Source: Clostridiales bacterium (GTDB lineage: Bacteria; Bacillota; Clostridia; Oscillospirales; Oscillospiraceae). Taken from it: DNA of 5,691 bases. Below, piece by piece: positions 1 to 4,379 of the stretch (positions are counted from its first letter, which is position 1; every line of letters begins with the position of its first letter). The stretch is taken from the NCBI GenBank assembly GCA_021201515.1, contig JAJQET010000068.1, positions 1 through 5,691 on the forward strand, read 5' to 3'. The position numbers were made by a program, and so were the translations under genes. The notes below the pieces were generated by a model, which worked only from the letters and a program-made list of their open reading frames with translations, had not been told where the DNA came from and made no database searches.

Positions 1-1
1 G

Positions 2-346
2 GGCTACGTCTACGCCGCCGTGCCGCCGCTCTATAAGCTGGTGCGGGGCAAGACCACACGGGTGGCCTTCTCCGACGAGGAGCGGGACAAAATCTCCGCC
101 GAGCTGCGGGGCGGCAACCCCAACGTGAAGGTGGACATCAGCCGGTTCAAGGGCCTGGGCGAGATGAACCCCTCCGAGCTGTGGGAGACCACCATGGACC
201 CCACCCGCCGCACCCTGAAACGGGTGACGCTGGAGGACGCCGTCCGGGCGGACGCCATCTTCACCCTGCTGATGGGGGAGAAGGTGGAGCCGAGACGGGC
301 GTATATCGAGGAGAATGCGTCCAAGGTGGTCAATTTGGATTATTGA
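2..346 (+). CDS. gyrB: DNA gyrase subunit B, C-terminal fragment (5' end outside window)
   Basis: This is the ATPase/TOPRIM subunit of DNA gyrase, which with GyrA introduces negative supercoils into DNA in the cytoplasm. The window enters the gene in frame at position 2 and 114 codons remain, ending at TGA 344-346. The sequence opens with [13 protein letters not shown] and continues to [20 protein letters not shown], the strongly conserved end of the TOPRIM region and C-terminal domain of bacterial type IIA B subunits. It closes with [17 protein letters not shown], a typical GyrB end. ParE shares the KGLGEMN-LWETTM block, so the fragment alone could be either; the adjacent same-strand gyrA with a GyrA box favours GyrB. 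The ATP-binding GHKL domain and most of TOPRIM lie upstream. The GTG at 20 is an internal valine codon, not a start. No frameshift is visible. Confidence 0.95.
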   Translation, partial: GYVYAAVPPLYKLVRGKTTRVAFSDEERDKISAELRGGNPNVKVDISRFKGLGEMNPSELWETTMDPTRRTLKRVTLEDAVRADAIFTLLMGEKVEPRRAYIEENASKVVNLDY

Positions 347-350
347 TGGG

Positions 351-400
351 AGCTGTTAGCTGCTAGCTTTTAGCTGTTAGCGGCTGGTGGCTAGTGGCTG
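351..400 (+). repeat. GCTGTTAGC / AGTGGCTG simple repeat block
   Basis: Directly after gyrB lies a block of related short units: AGCTGTTAGC at 351-360, TAGCTGTTAGC at 371-381, and degenerate GCTGGTGGCTAGTGGCTG at 383-400. The units overlap and drift in the manner of a decayed tandem repeat. The same two words, GCTGTTAGCT and AGTGGCTG, recur in the same order on the minus strand at 4313-4333, so this is a dispersed family rather than a local accident. No open reading frame or promoter is visible in it. Confidence 0.65.
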
Positions 401-412
401 CTGCGCGTTCCC

Positions 413-443
413 TTATTCCGTAGGGGCGCACAGTGTGCGCCCG
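413..443 (+). repeat. Left terminal inverted repeat with internal hairpin
   Basis: Left end of the MITE-like element. The stem GGGCGCAC (424-431) pairs with GTGCGCCC (435-442) around loop AGT. Compared with the right end, the stem pair C429-G437 replaces an A-T pair, a compensatory change that keeps the fold. Confidence 0.7.
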
Positions 444-474
444 GCGAACCTTCCGGTTATCGCTGAGTTCGCCG
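442..474. repeat. Internal inverted repeat of the MITE-like element
   Basis: CGGCGAAC at 442-449 is a perfect inverted match to GTTCGCCG at 467-474, with a 17-nt spacer. It overlaps the last base of the left-end hairpin stem, so the two folds abut or compete. A shorter inverted repeat, CTTTTCC (485-491) with GGAAAAG (499-505), follows. Neither is followed by a T-run on the plus strand, so neither looks like a terminator for gyrB. Confidence 0.5.
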
Positions 475-575
475 CAGGAAGGGCCTTTTCCGTGGGCAGG
501 AAAAGCGGGAAGAAACGACGGTTATCATCCAACAGACCAGTTCCCCATGGCAGGCTTATGGAAGGGGCAAACGGG

Positions 576-606
576 CGGGCGAACGCTGTTCGCCCCTACA
601 GGATAA
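576..606 (-). repeat. Right terminal inverted repeat with internal hairpin
   Basis: Right end of the MITE-like element, inverted relative to the left end. The stem GGGCGAAC (577-584) pairs perfectly with GTTCGCCC (588-595) around loop GCT. The outer word CGCCCCTAC is at 591-599, and GGATAAC (601-607) mirrors the TTATTCC that precedes the left core. Confidence 0.7.
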
Positions 607-664
607 CGAAACCGCAGCGGTTCCGCCCACCAACATTCACTGAAGCAATCACTGTCCAAAAGAC

Positions 665-670
665 AGGAGG
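665..670 (+). promoter_or_regulatory. Ribosome binding site of gyrA
   Basis: AGGAGG lies 8 nt before the TTG at 679-681. It is a full-strength Shine-Dalgarno sequence at ideal spacing, and it decides the non-ATG start: the first in-frame ATG is 27 codons downstream, inside the conserved GyrA N-terminus. Confidence 0.9.
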
Positions 671-678
671 AAGATACC

Positions 679-3189
679 TTGAGTAAGAACAAAGACTACA
701 AACCAGAAGACATCGCCTATCCGGAACAGAAAATCGTCGAGATCGACCTGGAGCACGAGATGAAAACGGCGTACATCGAGTACGCCATGTCCGTCATCGT
801 GGGCCGGGCCCTCCCCGACGTCCGGGACGGGCTGAAGCCCGTCCACCGCCGCATCCTCTACGCCATGTATGAGGACGGGCTGGGCAGCGACAAGCCCTTT
901 AAGAAGTCCGCCACCTGCGTGGGCGACGTGCTGGGCCGGTACCACCCCCACGGCGACGCCTCCGTCTACGACGCCATGGTGCGTCTGGCCCAGGACTTCT
1001 CCATGCGGTACTGCCTGGTGGACGGCCACGGCAACTTCGGCTCCGTGGACGGCGACCCCCCGGCCGCCTACCGTTACACCGAGGCCCGTATGAGCAAGAT
1101 CTGCAACGAAATGCTCCGGGACATCGACAAGGACACCGTGGACTGGGACCCCAACTTTGACGAGAGCCGGAAGGAGCCCCGCGTCCTGCCCAGCCGGTTC
1201 CCCAACCTGCTGGTGAACGGTTCCACCGGCATCGCCGTGGGCATGACCACCAACATCCCGCCCCACAACCTCCGGGAGGTCATCGACGGGGTGGTCTGCG
1301 TGCTGGACAACCCCAACGCCACCCTCTCCGACCTGATGGAGCATATCAAGGGGCCGGACTTCCCCACCCGTGGCATCATTATGGGCCGCAGCGGTATCCG
1401 TCAGGCCTACGCCACCGGACGGGGGAAGATCATCGTCCGGGGCAAGTGTGAGTTTGAGGAGTTCGGCAGCGGGAGAACCCGCATCATCGTCACCGAGCTG
1501 CCCTACGCGGTGAACAAGGCCCGGCTGGTGGAGAACATTGCCGAGCAGGTCCACGCCAAGCGGCTGGAGGGCATCTCCGGCCTCCGGGACGAGTCCGACC
1601 GGGAGGGTATGCGCATCGTCATCGAGGTGCGGAAGGACGCCAACGCCCAGGTGGTGCTGAACCGGCTGTACAACCAGACGGCGCTGCAATCCAACTTCTC
1701 CGTCATCATGCTGGCCCTGGTGAACGACCAGAAGCAGCCCAAGGTGCTGACCCTGCGGGAGGTGCTGGACGAGTACATCGCCTTCCAGATGGACGTGCTG
1801 ACCCGCCGCACCGTCTACAACCGGCGGAAGGCGGAGGAGCGGGCCCACCTGCTGGAGGGGCTGCTCATCGCCCAGAACAACATTGACGAGGTCATTCGCA
1901 TCATCCGGGAGAGCTACGACAACGCGAAAGAGAACCTGATGAACCGCTTCTCCCTGGACGAGGTGCAGGCCCAGGCCATCCTGGATATGCAGCTCAAGCG
2001 CCTCCAGGGTCTGGAGCATGACAAGCTCCAGGCGGAGTATGACGAGCTGGAGTCCAAAATCGCCTGGTACAACGAGCTGCTCAGCGACGAGGGCAAGATG
2101 AAGGGCCTCCTCCGGCAGGAGCTGCTGGAAATCAGGGACAAGTACGGCGACGACCGCCGCACCGCCATCGAGCTGGTGGAGAACGAGATCGACGTGGAGG
2201 ACCTGATTCAGGAGGAGCAGAGCGTCTTTACCCTGTCCCAGGCGGGGTATCTGAAGCGCACCTCCGTGAAGGAGTACCGCGCCCAGGGCCGGGGCGGCAA
2301 GGGGGTCAAGGCCCAGTCCTTCCGGGAGGAGGACTACGCCCAGAGCGTGTTCACCTGCTCCACCCACGACACCATCATGTTCTTCTCCGACAAGGGGAAG
2401 GTGTACTGCCAGAAGGGGCACCGCATCCCGGAGGCGGGGAGGACGGCCCGGGGGGTGAACCTCATCAACCTGCTACCGGTGGAGCAGGGGGAGCGCATCG
2501 AGGCCATGCTCCACTTCCGGGAGTTCAGCGAGGAGGAGTACCTGGTCTTTGCCACCCGAAACGGTACGGTGAAGCGCATGGCCATCAGCGCCCTGGCCAC
2601 CAACCGCAAGACCGGCATCCGCGCCCTGACCCTGGAGGAGGGGGACGCCCTCATCGCCGTCCGCAAGACCGGCGGGGCGGATGAGATCATCCTGGCCACC
2701 CGGAACGGTATGGCCATCCGGTTCCCGGAGCAGGACATCCGCTGCATGGGCCGGGACGCCGTGGGCGTCCGGGGCATCAAGCTGCGGGAAGGCGACTATG
2801 TGGTGGGCTGCGAGGTGGCCGGCCACGGCTCCGCCCTGCTGACGGTGACGGAGCGGGGCTACGGCAAGCGCACCGGCGTAGGGGAGTACAGCCTCCAGGC
2901 CCGGGGCGGCTACGGCAACAAGAACTATCAAATCACCGCGAAAACCGGCCTGGTGGCCGGGTGCGCCATCGTCAACCCTGAGGACAATGTGCTGACCATC
3001 ACCGACGACGGCACCATCATCCGCACCACCTGCGGCGGCATCAGCCAGTATGGCCGGGTGACCCAGGGGGTCCGCATGATGCACCTGGGCGAGGAGAGCC
3101 GGGTCATCGGCGTGGCCAAGACCAGGGCCGTGGACGCCGACGCCGGAGAGAACCATCCCGACGAGGTTCCCGACGGTCAGGAAGAATGA
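679..3189 (+). CDS. gyrA: DNA gyrase subunit A
   Basis: Breakage-reunion and DNA-wrapping subunit of DNA gyrase (A2B2); it cleaves both strands through a tyrosyl-DNA bond so that negative supercoils are introduced. At 836 residues it is of normal family length. The N-terminus ([20 protein letters not shown]) is classic GyrA. The quinolone region [10 protein letters not shown] is at residues 90-98, and the catalytic Arg132-Tyr133 pair lies in [10 protein letters not shown] (Tyr codon 1075-1077). [22 protein letters not shown] follows. A helical, coiled-coil-rich stretch spans about residues 380-500, then the C-terminal beta-pinwheel. The pinwheel holds a GyrA box, QGRGGKG, at 536-542, which separates it from ParC; its second residue is Gly where the usual box has Arg. 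The chain ends in an Asp/Glu-rich tail. The start is TTG, supported by AGGAGG. Ala94 sits where E. coli has Ser83, and Asp98 matches Asp87. No terminator is seen between gyrB and gyrA, so cotranscription is possible. Confidence 0.98.
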   Translation: MSKNKDYKPEDIAYPEQKIVEIDLEHEMKTAYIEYAMSVIVGRALPDVRDGLKPVHRRILYAMYEDGLGSDKPFKKSATCVGDVLGRYHPHGDASVYDAMVRLAQDFSMRYCLVDGHGNFGSVDGDPPAAYRYTEARMSKICNEMLRDIDKDTVDWDPNFDESRKEPRVLPSRFPNLLVNGSTGIAVGMTTNIPPHNLREVIDGVVCVLDNPNATLSDLMEHIKGPDFPTRGIIMGRSGIRQAYATGRGKIIVRGKCEFEEFGSGRTRIIVTELPYAVNKARLVENIAEQVHAKRLEGISGLRDESDREGMRIVIEVRKDANAQVVLNRLYNQTALQSNFSVIMLALVNDQKQPKVLTLREVLDEYIAFQMDVLTRRTVYNRRKAEERAHLLEGLLIAQNNIDEVIRIIRESYDNAKENLMNRFSLDEVQAQAILDMQLKRLQGLEHDKLQAEYDELESKIAWYNELLSDEGKMKGLLRQELLEIRDKYGDDRRTAIELVENEIDVEDLIQEEQSVFTLSQAGYLKRTSVKEYRAQGRGGKGVKAQSFREEDYAQSVFTCSTHDTIMFFSDKGKVYCQKGHRIPEAGRTARGVNLINLLPVEQGERIEAMLHFREFSEEEYLVFATRNGTVKRMAISALATNRKTGIRALTLEEGDALIAVRKTGGADEIILATRNGMAIRFPEQDIRCMGRDAVGVRGIKLREGDYVVGCEVAGHGSALLTVTERGYGKRTGVGEYSLQARGGYGNKNYQITAKTGLVAGCAIVNPEDNVLTITDDGTIIRTTCGGISQYGRVTQGVRMMHLGEESRVIGVAKTRAVDADAGENHPDEVPDGQEE

Positions 3190-3195
3190 TAAAAT

Positions 3196-3227
3196 GCCCC
3201 CTCTCCCGCCTGCGCGGGAGAGGGGGC
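3196..3227 (-). terminator. Intrinsic terminator of the YbjN-domain gene, possibly shared with gyrA
   Basis: A perfect 14-bp stem (3196-3209 with 3214-3227) and a 4-nt loop (CTGC) lie between two convergent genes: 6 nt after the gyrA stop and 23 nt after the minus-strand stop. Read on the minus strand the stem is followed by ATTTTATCATT, a T-rich tail. On the plus strand it is followed by GACTGTGTTATG, which has no proper T-run. It therefore looks like a good terminator for the minus-strand gene and a poorer one for gyrA, although such a strong GC stem may slow polymerase from either side. Confidence 0.8.
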
Positions 3228-3250
3228 GACTGTGTTATGTGCTGTTTCGC

Positions 3251-3919
3251 TTAGTCAAACGAATCCCCGGAGGATTCCGCATCATCGTCATAAGGTTCCA
3301 AATCGTCGTCATCATCGTCGTCATCATCGCTGTCGCCGTCGCTGAGCCGCTCTGCCAGCCGCTGCGCCAGCAGGTCGGACAGCTGAACGCTCTCGCCGTC
3401 GCGCATGCTGTCGAGGAGCCTGCGGAGCTCGTCGGACGGGGACTTTTCGCACTGCTCAACGGCCTCCTGCGCGGAGGCATTGGCGAAGAGAATGGAGGCG
3501 ATGCCGTCGCCGTAGCGCCGGAACATGGCGGCGGTGCAATAGATGCTGTCCTTGATGACCTCCGACGGGGGAACCGCACCGTCGCAGTCGATGAAGCTCT
3601 TGAACCGGATCTCACCGTCCCGGAAGTCAAATTCAAAATTTCCGTTCCTCAGGCCGTAGTTTGCGCGGCAGGTAAATTCTGCCATCTCCGCCATTTCCGC
3701 CTTGTCCTTCGGGTCCGCGCCGACGGGACAGATGCCGTAAACGATGATTTCGCCCTTCTTGATGTCGATCAGATACCTGATTTTCCTCAGCTTGCTCTTG
3801 ACGTTCAGATTGAAATCGAACACGCCCTTGTCACTGTCAAAGGAATAGTTCCAATCATCTTCGATCAGAAACCGGTCAACAGCGTTTGCGAGTTCATCCG
3901 AGTATTCATACTTTCTCAT
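3251..3919 (-). CDS. YbjN-domain protein with poly-aspartate tail
   Basis: A 222-residue cytoplasmic protein with no signal peptide or membrane segment. Residues about 7-155 read as a YbjN domain (type III secretion chaperone-like fold): an N-terminal ANAVDRFLIEDDW helix, beta strands GVFDFNLNV and IRYLIDIKKGEIIVYGICPV, helix KAEMAEMAEFTCRAN, the hallmark NYGLRNGNFEFDFRDGEIRF (87-106), then a VIKDSIYCTAAMFRRY helix. This assignment rests on recalled family pattern, not a search. Biochemical function is unknown; YbjN in enterobacteria has been linked to regulation of motility and stress, which need not apply here. The tail (about 160-222) is charged and ends in nine Asp (198-206) plus further acidic residues. 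The start is placed at ATG 3919, 8 nt from AGGAGG, not at the in-frame GTG at 3928, whose first base overlaps that AGGAGG. Codons are more A/T-tolerant than in gyrA or asnS. It has its own promoter and terminator. Confidence 0.85.
   Translation of the reverse strand: MRKYEYSDELANAVDRFLIEDDWNYSFDSDKGVFDFNLNVKSKLRKIRYLIDIKKGEIIVYGICPVGADPKDKAEMAEMAEFTCRANYGLRNGNFEFDFRDGEIRFKSFIDCDGAVPPSEVIKDSIYCTAAMFRRYGDGIASILFANASAQEAVEQCEKSPSDELRRLLDSMRDGESVQLSDLLAQRLAERLSDGDSDDDDDDDDDLEPYDDDAESSGDSFD
3302..3328 (-). repeat. 12-bp tandem repeat encoding the aspartate run
   Basis: On the plus strand ATCGTCGTCATC occurs twice in tandem (3302-3313, 3314-3325), followed by another ATC. In the gene this reads as nine Asp codons in the order GAT GAT GAC GAC GAT GAT GAC GAC GAT. 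The shared synonymous pattern suggests the run grew by duplication of a 12-bp block rather than by single-codon slippage. Confidence 0.8.
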
Positions 3920-4095
3920 GCCTGGCACCTCCTCAAATAAATGATGGCATGGATGAAACGGGCGTTTACATTTCGCAAAAAGAAAATGCGGGATTGCGCC
4001 TGTTTCACGATTCTTTGTTGACGCCCATTGGCCTGGGCGTCAGGGACCTGGTTTGGGACTGATCCTGAGAGGTAAGGAACACAAAAAAGTTGTGT
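3920..4095 (-). promoter_or_regulatory. Long structured 5' leader of the YbjN-domain gene
   Basis: The predicted transcript start (about 4095) and the start codon (3919) are separated by about 175 nt with no gene in it. In transcript order it holds a 6-bp hairpin right at the 5' end (4079-4095), a perfect 9-bp hairpin TGACGCCCA/TGGGCGTCA with a 6-nt loop (4019-4042), a long imperfect two-part stem (3955-4006), and the ribosome binding site (3928-3933). TCAGG (4040-4044) can also pair with CCTGA (4064-4068), which would compete with the 9-bp hairpin. I recognise no known riboswitch class. No hairpin here has a T-run on the minus strand, so attenuation by an intrinsic terminator is not supported. 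A seven-codon ORF (ATG at 4028) lacks a ribosome binding site. Confidence 0.5.
3928..3933 (-). promoter_or_regulatory. Ribosome binding site of the YbjN-domain gene
   Basis: Minus-strand AGGAGG, 8 nt before ATG 3917-3919. Its last G, at 3928, is also the first base of the competing GTG (3926-3928), so this site supports the ATG start and rules against the longer reading. Confidence 0.85.
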
Positions 4096-4101
4096 ACGCC
4101 T

Positions 4102-4131
4102 ACTATAGCACATTAAAACAGATTGTGTCAA
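4102..4131 (-). promoter_or_regulatory. Sigma-A type promoter of the YbjN-domain gene
   Basis: On the minus strand TTGACA (4131-4126) is followed by an 18-nt spacer and TATAGT (4107-4102), with TG-C directly before the -10 (extended -10, TGC-TATAGT). The -35 is a perfect consensus and the -10 differs by one base. The predicted start is near 4095, an A. DNA on the upstream side is A/T-rich (4132-4160) and could act as an UP element. This is the clearest promoter in the window. Confidence 0.85.
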
Positions 4132-4136
4132 GTAAA

Positions 4137-4156
4137 ATGTTTAAAACTTTTAACAT
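4137..4156. promoter_or_regulatory. A/T-rich palindrome just upstream of the -35
   Basis: ATGTTTAAAACTTTTAACAT is an inverted repeat of ATGTTAAAA arms with one extra T in the left arm, centred on C4147. It ends 5 bp upstream of the TTGACA. It could be an operator or merely UP-element-like sequence; no known repressor site is recognised. Confidence 0.35.
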
Positions 4157-4161
4157 ATTTC

Positions 4162-4195
4162 ATGCGGAAAGAATGGGGGATTTCCGGCATTTTTT
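4162..4195 (+). terminator. Plus-strand terminator-like hairpin without an evident gene
   Basis: ATGC-GGAAA (4162-4170) pairs with TTTCC-G-GCAT (4181-4190), giving nine base pairs with one bulged G (4186) and a 10-nt loop. It is followed on the plus strand by T4190-T4195. On the minus strand the stem is followed by GAAATATG, with no T-run. There is no plus-strand gene for nearly 1 kb upstream. It may end an unrecognised plus-strand transcript, or be chance. Confidence 0.4.
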
Positions 4196-4235
4196 CCAAT
4201 ATTATTCGCCTAAAACGGAAGCGACCTTTTGAAAG

Positions 4236-4320
4236 AATCCTCCGTTGACGCACCCCTCCACCGGCTGTCGCCGGTTCCCCTCCGCCGTCAGAGAAGCAGA
4301 CTGAGGGGACACCAGCCACT
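4236..4320. repeat. GC-rich hairpin-bearing dispersed-type repeat
   Basis: This block is unlike the A/T-rich DNA before it. It contains a short hairpin ACCGGC-TGTC-GCCGGT (4260-4275), immediately followed by an inverted repeat TCCCCTC (4276-4282) / GAGGGGA (4303-4309), with an alternative inner pairing TCAG (4288-4291) / CTGA (4301-4304). It runs into the GCTGTTAGC-type repeat at 4313-4333. CACCCCTCCACCGGC-type strings are, from memory, frequent intergenic repeats in gut clostridia; only one copy is in this window. No convincing gene is present between 4132 and 4379. Confidence 0.45.
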
Positions 4321-4333
4321 GACAGCTAACAGC
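4313..4333 (-). repeat. Second copy of the GCTGTTAGC / AGTGGCTG repeat
   Basis: Read on the minus strand this is GCTGTTAGCTGT followed by CAGTGGCTG. The words GCTGTTAGCT and AGTGGCTG match 352-361 and 393-400 in the gyrB-gyrA gap, in the same order but in opposite orientation on the chromosome and about 4 kb away. Confidence 0.6.
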
Positions 4334-4335
4334 AA

Positions 4336-4365
4336 ATCCCCCTCCCGCGTCTGCGGGAGGAGGAT
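4336..4365 (-). terminator. Probable terminator of asnS
   Basis: CCTCCCGC (4341-4348) pairs with GCGGGAGG (4353-4360) around loop GTCT. After one C-A mismatch, ATCC (4336-4339) pairs with GGAT (4362-4365). It begins 14 nt beyond the asnS stop. On the minus strand the stem is followed by TTGCTGTTAG, a weak T-tract. It resembles the 3196-3227 terminator in its CCTCCCGC/GCGGGAGG-type core. Confidence 0.6.
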
Positions 4366-4379
4366 GCAGCGCTTTCCAC

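Larger units (their letters stand above)
413..606. mobile_element. MITE-like element with 31-bp imperfect terminal inverted repeats
   Basis: Positions 413-443 and the reverse complement of 576-606 align without gaps and agree at 26 of 31 positions, giving a 194-bp element in the gyrB-gyrA gap. Each end contains the outward-facing core GTAGGGGCG (420-428; reverse complement at 591-599). Each end also folds on itself with an 8-bp stem and 3-nt loop: 424-442 and 577-595. The interior contains further inverted repeats (442-474, 485-505) and a direct repeat CGGTTATC at 454-461 and 519-526. It has no coding capacity for a transposase. I see no clear target-site duplication. The architecture suits a non-autonomous miniature transposable element or a REP-like dispersed element. 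GTAGGGGCG-type hairpins are, from memory, common in gut Firmicute intergenic DNA; no database was checked. Confidence 0.6.

Noticed and set aside
424..505. Hairpins after gyrB as a gyrB terminator
   Set aside because: None of the stems at 424-442, 442-474 or 485-505 is followed by a T-run on the plus strand. They fit repeat-element structure better.
413..606. CRISPR array or origin of replication
   Set aside because: There are only two inverted copies rather than regularly spaced direct repeats, no cas gene, and no TTATCCACA-type DnaA boxes, although gyrB-gyrA is often near an origin.
387..686. A 99-codon frame in the gyrB-gyrA gap
   Set aside because: It runs through both ends of the MITE-like repeat and into the gyrA start, has no Shine-Dalgarno sequence, and yields a compositionally odd, unrecognisable protein.
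649..2421. A 590-codon open frame on the minus strand across gyrA
   Set aside because: It is a mirror of the GC-rich gyrA codon pattern, giving a low-complexity Leu/Val/His/Gly protein with no domain. The plus strand is unmistakable GyrA.
3926..3928. GTG at 3928 as the start of the YbjN-domain protein
   Set aside because: It overlaps the AGGAGG, leaving no room for ribosome spacing. The ATG three codons on is ideally placed.
3194..3940. A 248-codon plus-strand frame opposite the YbjN-domain gene
   Set aside because: Its Val/Ile-rich part is the antisense of the Asp-codon run, it spans a terminator hairpin, and it has no ribosome binding site. The minus frame has a recognisable domain, a Shine-Dalgarno sequence and a promoter.
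3940..4080. A tRNA or known riboswitch in the leader
   Set aside because: There is no TTCGA-type T-arm, acceptor stem or CCA on either strand, and no conserved riboswitch core that I can recognise.
3916..4131. A 71-codon minus-strand frame in the YbjN-gene leader
   Set aside because: It would start inside the -35 hexamer, upstream of the transcript start, and has no ribosome binding site.
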